A stretch of DNA of 64,000 bases from Bacillota bacterium. GTDB taxonomy: Bacteria; Bacillota; Sulfobacillia; DUSP01; JBFMCS01. The stretch is taken from the NCBI GenBank assembly GCA_040754315.1, contig JBFMCS010000062.1:12081-76080 (forward strand), in the 5' to 3' direction. This document shows, one piece after another, positions 53,572-61,979 of the stretch (positions within the stretch are counted from its first letter, which is position 1; each line of letters starts with the position of its first letter). A model generated the notes under the pieces. That model was not told the origin of the DNA. It ran no database searches and worked only from the letters and a program-made list of their open reading frames with translations. A program made the position numbers and the translations under genes.

Positions 53572-55572
53572 TCACCTGGCCTTCTTCACCTGGCACAGGC
53601 AGTCGAAGTAGGGGACCCCGAGCCCCATGTCACTGTCCTGCTCCCCGGTGAGGGGGTTGACCCCCTCCCCATCCTGGTGCCAGCCACCCTGGCGTGCCCT
53701 TACCACGTCCTCCCGGAGTTCTGGGGTGAGGATAGCAGTACCCGCTATCCCCCCGCGGTCATTGAACACGCGCACCGGGTCGCCATGGTGGATGCCGCGG
53801 GCATGGGCTGCTACCGGGTGGATCTCCACAGCAAGACCCTGGCAACCCCGGTGGCCGGCAGGGAAGTTCGCGAACTGGGAGTTAAGGCACTCCCGCCTGT
53901 GAGATGTCATGAAGTGGAGCGGGAACCTCGCGCCCAGCGCCCCGTCAGGGTCTTCGCTGCGGGCCCTGTAGGCCGGGAGCGGGTCCAGCCCGCCAGCAAG
54001 GGCCCGCTCTGAGTAGAGCTCGTACTTGCCTGAAGGGGTGGGAAAACACCGGTCTTCCCAGGCAACAGGGCTTACCCTTGGGTTCCTTACCGGGCCCTCC
54101 TCCAGGGCCTCCAGCGTTATGCCCAGAGGGGCCGCTGGCCTGAGGGCCTCCTCAAGGTGCCTCCGGGGCTCGAAGGGCCCGAAGCGGTCAAGGCCCATGT
54201 GCCTTGCCAGTTGGCAGAAGATGCTGGCATCTGAACGGGCATCCCCAGGGGGGTCTACCAGTTTGGGGGCCAGGGCTATGTAGGGGTTCCAGGAATTGAA
54301 CACCACGTCTTCCTGCTCGAAGAGGCTTGCCACAGGCAGGACAAGGTCGGCCAACTGGGCTGTACAGGTCATGTAGAAGTCCACCACAACCACGAAGTCC
54401 ACACGCCGGAAGGCCTCTATCACCCTCCTGGTACCGGCGAGCTGGTTCACCGGGTTGGAGCGAGTCACGATTATAGCCTTGATGGGCGGGTCCCCAGCAT
54501 CCATTATGGCGCTGGCCAGGCGCGGCCAGGGCAGCCTCCGGGTTCCCCTGGCCAGGCTTTTCCCCGTGATGTCCCCGAACACGTCCTTCCAGCCCCTGTG
54601 CCCGTAGCTCGCCCCGCCGCCGGGGACACCGGTGTTCCCGGTGATGGCTGACAGGGCATCGATGGCCCGCACCGTCTGCCCACCGTTGGCGTAGCGCTGG
54701 AGGCCGTAGCCCAGAAGTATGGCGGAGGGCCTGCCCTCCCCGTAGAGCCTCGCAGCCTCCCTGATCCCCTCGGCGCTCACGTCACAGACCCTTGCTGCCC
54801 TCTCGGGCGGGTACTCCCGGACCATATCCCTGAAGGCCTCGAAACCTACCACGTGGTCCCTGAGGAAGCCTGTGTCTGTCATGCCATCCTCGACGATCTG
54901 GTGGGCCATGGACAGGGCCAGGGCGCCGTCGGTACCAGGCCTCGGCGCTAGGTGCATGTCCAAGCCCCCTGGGACATGAACGGCAGCGGGGTTTATGGCT
55001 ACCACTCGGGCGCCCCTGGCGCGGGCCTTCATGATGTGAGGGAGCACGTGGACCTGGGTAACCGCCGGGTCTCTCCCCCACAGGATAATACACCTGGAGT
55101 TCTCAAGGTCCGCCCAGTCGTGCATGCCCGGCTCCCCGAAGTCGTAGGACTGGGCAGCGTAGCCGCTCCCCCAGCAAACATCGCCCTCGGGGGTAGTCAC
55201 CCCCCCGAAGGCGTTACAGAACCTCTTTGACAGGTTGCCCAGGAGTCCCTCGGACCCGGACACATCGTGGTGGAGCACCGCTAGGCTGCCGTACTCGTCA
55301 CGAATCCCCAGGAGCCTCTCGGACATGATATCCAGGGCCTGTTCCCAGGTTATGGCCCTCCAGGTACCGTCCCTGCGCTCAAGGGGCCTTAAGAGGCGGC
55401 GGGGATCGCTGGCCCTATCTACGTGCCGCCTTGCCTTGCCGCAGGTGATCCCTCTGGTAAGGGGGTGGCGGGGGTCACCCTTCACCCTGACCACCCTGCC
55501 TGCCTCCACGGTGGCCAGGAGCCCGCAGTGGGGGTGACAGTCCAAGGTACAAACGGTCCTCGACTCTCGCAT
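53572..55572 (-). CDS. Molybdopterin oxidoreductase of the DMSO reductase family
   Basis: A 666-residue catalytic subunit. The N-terminal [4Fe-4S] motif is CTLDCHPHC with a fourth cysteine in GITCGK. A cysteine in GDVCWGSGYAAQ is the likely metal ligand. Later parts show LWGRDPAVTQVH, ITGNTGVPGGGASYG and a C-terminal cofactor domain (HFMTSHRRECLNSQFANF). There is no Tat signal and no electron-transfer or membrane subunit next to it, so it is probably cytoplasmic. The substrate is unknown. It starts the transcript leading to the HisD-like gene 49 bases later. Confidence 0.85.
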   Translation of the reverse strand: MRESRTVCTLDCHPHCGLLATVEAGRVVRVKGDPRHPLTRGITCGKARRHVDRASDPRRLLRPLERRDGTWRAITWEQALDIMSERLLGIRDEYGSLAVLHHDVSGSEGLLGNLSKRFCNAFGGVTTPEGDVCWGSGYAAQSYDFGEPGMHDWADLENSRCIILWGRDPAVTQVHVLPHIMKARARGARVVAINPAAVHVPGGLDMHLAPRPGTDGALALSMAHQIVEDGMTDTGFLRDHVVGFEAFRDMVREYPPERAARVCDVSAEGIREAARLYGEGRPSAILLGYGLQRYANGGQTVRAIDALSAITGNTGVPGGGASYGHRGWKDVFGDITGKSLARGTRRLPWPRLASAIMDAGDPPIKAIIVTRSNPVNQLAGTRRVIEAFRRVDFVVVVDFYMTCTAQLADLVLPVASLFEQEDVVFNSWNPYIALAPKLVDPPGDARSDASIFCQLARHMGLDRFGPFEPRRHLEEALRPAAPLGITLEALEEGPVRNPRVSPVAWEDRCFPTPSGKYELYSERALAGGLDPLPAYRARSEDPDGALGARFPLHFMTSHRRECLNSQFANFPAGHRGCQGLAVEIHPVAAHARGIHHGDPVRVFNDRGGIAGTAILTPELREDVVRARQGGWHQDGEGVNPLTGEQDSDMGLGVPYFDCLCQVKKAR

Positions 55573-55622
55573 GGCGGATCCCCCTCCCCGCTGAATCTAC
55601 GACTCTTCCCATCAAAGCCGCC

Positions 55623-55895
55623 CTATTGCGGGTTTTCCTCAGACTTCCTTAGTCTAAGGCAGTAGCCCCTGTCCTGGGCAATCTCATCCAGTATGGAGTG
55701 AGGCAGTCTTGACCTGGCTCGAGCATCCAACCCCTGGGACCTCTCCTGGGCGGTTTTCGAGGCGCGCTCCAATTCGTCTACCCTTAGAACTGCCGCCGCA
55801 ATGCAGTAGTACCTCTTGGAACGCCCCTCATTGAAGTCCTTGAGCATTTTAGCCAGCAACCGCTCCCTGGCCTTCTGCTTCTCGAACCTCGCCAC
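55623..55895 (-). CDS. Small charged protein of unknown function
   Basis: A 90-residue, strongly charged, mainly helical protein (KARERLLAKMLKDFNEGRSK, then RYYCIAAAVLRVDELERA). The GTG start has AGGAG about seven bases upstream. I do not recognise a family. It lies 50 bases upstream of the molybdopterin oxidoreductase on the same strand. Confidence 0.5.
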   Translation of the reverse strand: MARFEKQKARERLLAKMLKDFNEGRSKRYYCIAAAVLRVDELERASKTAQERSQGLDARARSRLPHSILDEIAQDRGYCLRLRKSEENPQ

Positions 55896-56532
55896 CCCGT
55901 GCTCCTGGGCTAGACAAATGTCGTCCTCCAGGCTCTGGTAACACTTGACTTGCCTCCCGGAGAAGCGTTATTGCCGCTCGCTGCCGTTTGGCCGATTTGG
56001 CCACGACTGGGCAGTAGGTAGTCTTTCTGCTCTGGGCACGTCACTTCCTCCCGGGCAAAGGCAGGGGGCCTCACGCCCCCCTTCACAGATCCCAGCTAAT
56101 GGCCATCTGGGACTTGCACCGTCCTCCCTAGACCTCTCTTTGGAACACCACCCGGTCCTTTCCGGGGCCGTCGTAGCCCACGGGTACGGGAAGGCAGTCC
56201 ATAACGGTGTCTGCCGGTTTCGCCTTAAACGCATCCTCTGGCGAAAGGCCAGGGACTTCTTTGATGGGGGCTACGGCCCGCAATGACGAAGCAGCGCCCG
56301 GAGCCCTTGGCCATGACACGAATTCGCTGTAGAGGCGCCTTCAGCCGGTAGTGGGGGTGGACCTCGGCTAAGTGAGTGTAGGACATGTAAGAGGGCGAAA
56401 GCAAACCACGTGCAAAACCGACAGGGTACCCGTCATCCTCAGTGGCCAGGGTGGTGCCACGAAGGTGGGCGAAAAAAGCGGGGCAGCGTGCCCACGACAT
56501 CCCATTGACTCCACGCTCCTAGAGCGCAGGGG
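55896..56532. other. Stretch without a supported gene
   Basis: About 640 bases. Short minus-strand frames (56128-56319 and 56225-56500) overlap in different frames and could be parts of one decayed gene, but I cannot identify it. No RNA gene or repeat is seen. Confidence 0.4.
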
Positions 56533-56696
56533 CTATGGCATCGTAGCCTCCATCCTTGACTTCCGTATTTCCACGGCTTCCCGCCTGGAATGAGGCGTGG
56601 GTATCCTTCGGCCGGGCGCTTCACCCTCCAGAAATTGATGAGGGGGAGGTGCGACCCTCCCTCCCTCAAGTCTTCTGGCAGTTTGATGAAGCCTTA

Positions 56697-56861
56697 TCAG
56701 GTCTTCACAGCCGGGCGAGCCATATCCAGCAGGCCCAGCACTATGTGGGCCAAGCCAAAGCCAGTAACACCTGCGCCGAAGTTTCCCGCAAGCAGGGTTG
56801 AGCCGATGGCCGTGACGGCAGCCCCCACCCCCACCACTACCCAGCTGGTAGTCCTTCGCAC
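56697..56861 (-). CDS. 54-residue membrane protein behind a perfect ribosome-binding site
   Basis: A short gene starting at GTG 56861 and ending at 56697. The SD is AGGAGGTGAT, a perfect anti-SD match, six bases before the start. The product has two hydrophobic stretches ([18 protein letters not shown] and [13 protein letters not shown]) rich in glycine. It lies just after the likely end of the sigma-54 activator remnant. I recognise no named family; the strong SD and clean hydrophobic pattern argue that it is real. Confidence 0.6.
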   Translation of the reverse strand: MRRTTSWVVVGVGAAVTAIGSTLLAGNFGAGVTGFGLAHIVLGLLDMARPAVKT

Positions 56862-56866
56862 GAATA

Positions 56867-57854
56867 TCACCTCCTGGGCAAATTGTGCCCAGTTCGAGGA
56901 GAAACCAATGCAGATAGGCCTTTCGCTCTGTGAGCACGTAGCGCAGCACCCTCGGGGTCACCCCCAGGAGCCTGGCCGCCTCCTTCCTGTTGCCCACGGT
57001 CTCCTTGAGGGCCTTCGAGGCAATCCCGGCGGCAGTCTCCACCTCTATACGCCTGAGCTTGGCCATGATGGATGCCAGGTTCACGGGGCAAGAGAGATCC
57101 ACCAGGGAGACCGCCTCCCGGATGACCCGGTCCGCCAGGCCATCCAGGGGGTCCCGGGCCTCACTGCTGCTCTTATGGCGCAAGGATAGCTTCTCCGCTA
57201 TGTGGACGTCATCGATGGTGTCGCCATCCGAGAGGGCTACCGCCTGGGCCAGGACGTTCCCCAGCTGTCTTGCGTTCCCTGGCCACGGGTAGGCCTCCAG
57301 TAGGGCCTCGGCGGCAGTGGAGAGTCTCTTGGCGGGATGGAGCCTGGACAGGAAGTGGTGGGCCAGGGCCAGGATGTCCTCACGGCGCTCTCTCAGGGGC
57401 GGCACCACCAGGGAGGCCACGTCCAGGCGGTAGAACAGGTCCTCCCTGAAACGCCCGTGAGAGACCTCCTCCTTGAGATCCTCATTGCAGACAGCGATGA
57501 GCCTCACGTCGGCCTTCAGGGGCCTCTCTCCTCCCACACGGTAGAACTCCCCGGTTTCCAGCACCCCCAGGAGCTTTACCTGAATGGCAGGGGTGGAGGC
57601 GGACACCTCATCAAGGAAGAGCGTGCCGTCATGGGCAAGTTCGAATAAGCCACGGCGCTGCGAGAAAGCCCCTCGGAAGCTTCCCTTCTCATGGCCGAAG
57701 AGCTCGGACTCAAGAAGTGTCTCGCTGAAGGCCCCGCAGTTCACCGCAACGAAGGGGCCCCCGGCCCTGTGGCTCACGCCGTGTATGAAGCGAGCCAGCA
57801 CCTCCTTGCCAGTGCCGGTCTCGCCCTGGATCAAGGCGGTGATGTTCTTGCGTC
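56867..57854 (-). pseudogene. Sigma-54 activator, 5' part lost to a tnpB element
   Basis: The AAA+ domain is present: Walker A GETGTGKE, the activator loop GSFRGAFS (a variant of GAFTGA), Walker [10 protein letters not shown] and the arginine-rich RERREDI segment, followed by a Fis-like helix-turn-helix ([19 protein letters not shown]). The gene begins abruptly at the Walker A region, where the insertion element ends, so the sensor domain is gone. After TERK a one-base shift would give a stop at 56867, just before the small membrane gene; without it the frame runs on to 56533 as nonsense. Both facts suggest a dead gene. Confidence 0.75.
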
Positions 57855-58963
57855 AGCTACCCACGGCTAAAGCCGGTGGGCTTGCAGGTGGCCCTAGATA
57901 AGCGGCCCCCGCGTCCGCCTGGTTGACGACAGCCCTGCGGATGTTCTCCGCAGCGATGGTGTCCGCAGGCCCAGCGAAGCCGCAGGACACGCAGGGGAAA
58001 GAGGCCTGAGTAGGGCGGTTGGCCTTGGCCACGTGGCTGCAGACGGGGCAGGTGCGGGAGGTGTTTCGAGGGTCGATGAGCGCGACGGGGACTCCCGCGA
58101 GACGGGCTTTGTACTCAATGAAGGAGCCAAGTTGATGAAAAGCCCAGGAGTGCTGGACGCGACGCTGAGCCTTGCGAACCGTTACCCGCTCACGGATGCC
58201 CTTCAAGTCTTCAAGGACGATGCCGCGCCCGGTGTCTTTGGCCTTCGCGACCCAGCCGCTTGGAGATGCTGTGGTTGACGTCACGGGCAAAGCGGTCTTC
58301 CGGCGCCGTTTCCTAAGGAGACGTTTGGCGGATGCGGTGCCTTTGGACTGCAGGCGCGCCCGCAGTTCGGCATGGCGCTTCCGCAGGCCGTTGACCTGCC
58401 CGCCGGAGTAAGTCACGCCGTCCGAATCCGCGGCGATGTTGACAATGCCGAGGTCCACACCAAGCCACCCCCGGGGGCCATTGCTTTTAGGTCCGGGCAC
58501 GTCAACGATTACGGCGAGATAGAAGACGCCGTCCCTGTAGACAAGATCAGCCTGGCCTCTAATGCGGCCAAGTCTCGCCGCTTGATCCTCCCAAAACGAT
58601 GGGGATGATCTGCCTGCCTTCAAGCGTCAGGATGGACACGCGGTTAAGGCCCCTCCAGGACAGCACCCGCTGGTCGTAGACAATGGCGCCGTGGGGTCTG
58701 AACGTGGGCTTCTTGGATTTGTCCCGCTTGTAGGCCTCAGCGGTCTTGCTGATGACACGGATCCCCATCTGGGCGGGGAGCCCGAACTGCTCCCGGATGT
58801 CGTAATAAACGAGTTTCTGAAGGCGGATCTTATTGGCCGAATGCTCCCGGAAGGCTGCTTCTTCAACTGCGTTGCAGGCGGCGTTGAACCTCTCCACTGT
58901 CTCCAGGAGGGCGGCGGACTGTTCGGGCGTGGGCTGGAGTTTGACAAAGAACGCCAGGTTCAT
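57853..58963 (-). pseudogene. TnpB (OrfB) gene with frameshifts
   Basis: The N-terminal part starts MNLAFFVKLQPTPEQ (ATG 58963) and runs to GRQIIPI; a frameshift near 58600 moves it to the frame reading EDQAARLGRIRGQADLVYRD. RuvC-type residues are seen in GVDLGIVNIA and LEDLKGIRERV, and the zinc finger in CPVCS and CVSCG. A second local double shift (about 58240-58320) replaces the expected RFARDVNHSISKRL. The protein is therefore not made in full length. Confidence 0.75.
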
Positions 58964-59035
58964 GGTTCCAGTACAACACAGATATGCCAAATGCGGGAAG
59001 GGGGGCCGCATTCCTCCCAGGGTTAAAGACCCTGA
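57855..59035 (-). mobile_element. IS200/IS605-type element (tnpB only)
   Basis: The element is bounded by hairpins typical of this group: at the tnpB 3' end, CCCAC-GGC-TAAA-GCC-GGTGGG (57860-57880), and near the 5' end the palindrome CAGGGT-TAAAG-ACCCTG (59019-59035). No tnpA (Y1 transposase) is present. It interrupts the sigma-54 activator gene at about 57855. The guide-like omega RNA of such elements would lie at the 3' end, running into the activator gene. Confidence 0.72.
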
Positions 59036-59068
59036 CCTTCCTGCGGCCGTATCCGTGAGGTCGCGGCG

Positions 59069-59203
59069 GTGAGGTTCTCCGAGATGAGCCTCATGGCGTT
59101 CAAGGCGCGGACACCTGTGAGACAGGTTACCGCCATTCTCGACGAGTTAGAGGAAGACCTGGTGACCGTCAAGGAGTTTTTGCAGAATGAAAGTGTTCTC
59201 TAA
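59069..59203 (+). pseudogene. Antitoxin remnant
   Basis: A 44-codon frame (starting at GTG 59069) reads EMSLMAFKARTPVRQVTAIL and ELEEDLVTVKEFL, resembling the C-terminus of UPF0175-type antitoxins. The DNA-binding N-terminus is missing, probably removed with the neighbouring insertion. It overlaps the PIN remnant that follows, as in intact toxin-antitoxin pairs. Confidence 0.4.
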
Positions 59204-59450
59204 CTCAACACCACTTGTTGCCTTGGCGCGGATTAAGCAGGTAAACCTCCTGCATGCCTTATTGGGCTGGATTATTATTCCTCAAGGTGTACATCATAAG
59301 TGGTACAGGGGGCTGGACTTCCGGGTGTGAAAGAAGTCAGGGAGGCTACTGGATCGAAAAACTCCGCAAAAAGCGTTCTGGCGGTTTCCTTGCTTAGAAT
59401 CAACCTTGACCGAGGTTTAGACTGGTCACTCGCAGGAGGATGTTCGTGAT
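59187..59450 (+). pseudogene. PIN-domain (DUF3368-type) toxin remnant
   Basis: The frame from ATG 59187 reads KVFSNSTPLVALARIKQVN and GWIIIPQGVHHKW, the N-terminus of DUF3368 PIN proteins, and stops after 47 codons. A related downstream piece (NLDRGLDWSLAGG) remains in another frame. The toxin is truncated and frameshifted. Confidence 0.6.
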
Positions 59451-59452
59451 AT

Positions 59453-59803
59453 CTAAGCTTCCGGTATTTCAACAGATCCGCTCAGAATATCAATTACTTC
59501 TTCTATAATGTCCCTGGGGGTGTTTTCGACAAAAGTGGCTTTTCTGGCTGACAGATCGAGAGATTTGGCCTGTTCGCACATGACTACACCCCGTGTATTC
59601 ACCCTTCGGTCGAGAGGCACATGCAGGGGAAACCCTCTATCTGTATTTGTTATCGGACAGACGATTGCCAGGTTAGTCAGTTTATGGAATGTACTGTTGC
59701 TGGCCACAAAGGCCGGTCTCCTGCCCTTTTGTTCATGCCCGGTTTGCGGATTAAAGTCGAGCAGAATAATATCACCCTGTACCGGAATGTAGGGCGCTAC
59801 CAT
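59453..59803 (-). CDS. mazF: MazF/PemK-family endoribonuclease toxin
   Basis: A 116-residue toxin: the first strand motif GDIILLDFNPQTGHEQKGRRPA, then ITNTDRGFPLHVPL and GVVMCEQAKSLD, are standard for MazF. It cleaves mRNA at short sequences. It overlaps the antitoxin gene by seven bases, and both appear intact, in contrast with the remnants beside them. Confidence 0.92.
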   Translation of the reverse strand: MVAPYIPVQGDIILLDFNPQTGHEQKGRRPAFVASNSTFHKLTNLAIVCPITNTDRGFPLHVPLDRRVNTRGVVMCEQAKSLDLSARKATFVENTPRDIIEEVIDILSGSVEIPEA

Positions 59804-60036
59804 ACTTCTTTACCTACCGGCTTTCCGGTATCCCATTCCGTGGGTTGATATTCTCCCTGGTAGCCGGCGGCTCTTTCTTGCAGTGCCAGGTGTTTCTTCA
59901 GGGGAACCACTAATATATTCCCTTTTTCAACCCTGATCTCTACGCGATCATTCTCTTGCAGTCCCGCCTTTTCCAATACTGCTTTTGGCAGCCGTACAGC
60001 CTGGCTGTTCCCCCATTTTTGAATCGTAGTATACAT
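59797..60036 (-). CDS. mazE: MazE-type antitoxin
   Basis: A 79-residue AbrB-fold antitoxin (TIQKWGNSQAVRLPKAVLEKAG start, typical of MazE) with an acidic/aromatic tail that binds the toxin. The ATG at 60036 has GAGGTGATTCG; the frame is open seven codons upstream but without an SD. Confidence 0.9.
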   Translation of the reverse strand: MYTTIQKWGNSQAVRLPKAVLEKAGLQENDRVEIRVEKGNILVVPLKKHLALQERAAGYQGEYQPTEWDTGKPVGKEVW

Positions 60037-60056
60037 GCGAATCACCTCTAAAACCA

Positions 60057-60085
60057 AGTATATACCGTGTATCTACCGATGTCAC
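60057..60085 (-). promoter_or_regulatory. Promoter of mazEF
   Basis: On the minus strand, GTGACA (60085-60080) and TATACT (60062-60057) are 17 bases apart, each with five of six consensus matches. The start site would be about 15 bases before the mazE ATG. Confidence 0.6.
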
Positions 60086-60431
60086 CACGTATTCCCGTAT
60101 TCCGCACCCATGATGACATATCTTTTCGCACCTGAGTGTCTATCAAAATATTAGTCCATATTCTGCCACCCACTTAGATAGCTCAACCCTAAAACTCGGG
60201 AGATTGCCGCTGGTGAAAGAGTGAGGCAGGGACTAGAGGACTAGAGGCTCTGGAATACTTGCCAGTTACTGTAACCAGGAATTGGGGGCGTCAATGCCAA
60301 ATCCCCATATTGAAGGGAGGCGACAGAGAATGTTGGTGCTTAGGGGCTCCAAGAAAGACCGGGTGGATATATGGAAGGTGCTTTACCGGGGTCGCGTTCC
60401 CTGGGGAACCCTGCAAGCAAGGGAAGAGGGC
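60086..60431. other. Gap upstream of mazEF
   Basis: About 345 bases, AT-richer at the left and GC-rich at the right. No open frame with an SD, no repeat and no RNA structure was found. Confidence 0.45.
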
Positions 60432-60455
60432 GGGGCCTAGGGCTCACCCTGCCCC
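60432..60455 (-). terminator. Hairpin after the cysteine-rich gene
   Basis: On the minus strand GGGGC-AGGG pairs with CCCT-(AG)-GCCCC around TGAG, seven bases after the stop of the cysteine-rich gene. It is a stable stem but followed by CGCCCTCTTCCC rather than U residues. Confidence 0.5.
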
Positions 60456-60461
60456 TTAGTC

Positions 60462-60681
60462 CTACGCCTTTATCACACGGGGCGTCTTCCTCTCCCCGGG
60501 CACCGCCGCGAACCCGATAGCCAGCATCATCTTGGCCAGGCACTCCTCCCGCTTGGCATTACTGCATCCGGCCCGGTCGAGGTCCCGGGGATCCACATCC
60601 TGGGAGAACGCCGCCAGGTGACAGTAACACGACACCGCTGGTGGATTCGTACTCCGTCCAGTACTGGCACCTCTTATTCAC
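60462..60681 (-). pseudogene. Cysteine-rich small protein gene with a frameshift
   Basis: From GTG 60681 (SD GGGGGTGA upstream) the frame reads NKRCQYWTEYESTSGVV. A one-base shift near 60630 leads to YCHLAAFSQDVDPRDLDRAGC and KREECLAKMMLAIG, ending at 60462. The combined pattern, C-x2-W, YC, then two further cysteines, copies the N-terminal domain of the upstream FNT channel protein. It is a separate copy of that domain, now frameshifted, or contains a sequencing error. Confidence 0.6.
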
Positions 60682-60873
60682 CAAGGTGTTCACCCCCACT
60701 CAGCTTTGCGCCCGGGCAGCGCCGGGAACCTGGCCTTGCACCACACTGAAGGCCCTGGCGGAAGCGGCCTCCTTCCTCCTGAACACATACCAGTAGGCTG
60801 AGCCTACGAAGAGGGTCCCGCCCACTATGTTGCCTATGGTCACAGGCAAGAGGTTTGCCCACAGGAAGGACCC

Positions 60874-61788
60874 CTAGCCGAGGTTGGCCAGGCCGGTGAG
60901 GCCTGCGGACTCCAGGGCCGCAGCCATCTCGGGGTGGGCCTTCAGCGCTATGCCCAGGGGCACGAAGTACATGTTGGCTATACTGTGCTCGAAACCGGAG
61001 GCAATGAAGGCCATGACGGGGAACATGATCGCCGCCATCTTGCTGAGGGCATCACGCCCGGCCATGGCCATCCACATGGCCAGGCACACCAGCCAGTTGC
61101 AGAGGATGCCCCGGGCGAGGGCCTCACCCCAGGAGAGGTTCACCTTGGCACTGGCGATGGCCACGGTCTTGAGGCCAACCTCCCCTACCCTCCAGAGGCC
61201 GGAGTAGTAAAAGAGGGCTACCACCAGGATCGCGCCAAGGAAGTTGGTAGCGTAGACCACGGCCCAGTTCCTCAGGAGCTGGGCCTTGCTGATCCGCCCA
61301 TCCAGAACCCCTGCCACCATCAGGTTGTTCCCGGTGAAGATCTCGCCTACCCCGATGACCACGAGGATGAGCCCCAGCGAGAAGACGGCGCCCCCTACGA
61401 TCCGGGTGAGCCCTTCGCCGGTGTACTTGGCCAGGTCAGCCGTGGCCACCGTTGAGAGCTCCCCTCCCAGGGCTATGTAGGCGCCGGCCATGATGCCCAG
61501 GAGGGCCAAGGGTAAAAGGGGCGTCTCCGCTTTCTTCTGGCATGTGCCCAAGAGAATTTTCACCACGTCCTTGGGCGCATCCATTGTTGTTGTGGGCACG
61601 GTGGCGGGTACCGCGCCCTGTCCCAGGTTCAACTTCATGGTGCTGAGGCACTCCCGCCGCCTCTCCTCGGTGCAGCCTACCCTCTCCAGCTCGCTTGGAG
61701 GGACGGGCTTGTTGAAGGCTGCGACCTCGCAGTAGCTGATGGTGCCTGCTATGGATGGATACTCTTGCCAGTGCGGGCACTTGTTCAT
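60874..61788 (-). CDS. Formate/nitrite transporter-family channel with cysteine-rich N-terminus, ended by an early TAG
   Basis: A 304-residue frame. Residues 1-50 are a cysteine-rich domain (Cys4, Cys20, Cys39, Cys47), then a linker and five FNT helices with marks such as GIMAGAYIALGG, GEIFTGNNLMVAG, NWLVCLAMWMAMA and ASGFEHSIANMYF. These channels carry formate, nitrite or hydrosulfide. The TAG at 60876-60874 stands before the last helix; in the same frame the sequence goes on with NLLPVTIGNIVGG and FVGSAYWYVF, the family's sixth helix, to a TGA at 60700. The ATG at 61788 has GAGGAGGGAG; the longer open frame lacks an SD. Confidence 0.8.
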   Translation of the reverse strand: MNKCPHWQEYPSIAGTISYCEVAAFNKPVPPSELERVGCTEERRRECLSTMKLNLGQGAVPATVPTTTMDAPKDVVKILLGTCQKKAETPLLPLALLGIMAGAYIALGGELSTVATADLAKYTGEGLTRIVGGAVFSLGLILVVIGVGEIFTGNNLMVAGVLDGRISKAQLLRNWAVVYATNFLGAILVVALFYYSGLWRVGEVGLKTVAIASAKVNLSWGEALARGILCNWLVCLAMWMAMAGRDALSKMAAIMFPVMAFIASGFEHSIANMYFVPLGIALKAHPEMAAALESAGLTGLANLG

Positions 61789-61979
61789 CTCGTCTCCCTC
61801 CTCGTTGTTACCCTTTAGCAACCTACTTCCGCAAGGGCCGTGCCAAGGTATCCGTGAAGGTCTCCGGGAAAAAGAAAAGCCCCCAGCACTGGGGGAGGCT
61901 TCACTGGTCTCGTTTGGGTGCCGGAGGATCGACACCTGTGGACTACCATTCGACCTTCATTGCCGGGATTTCGTCAAGG

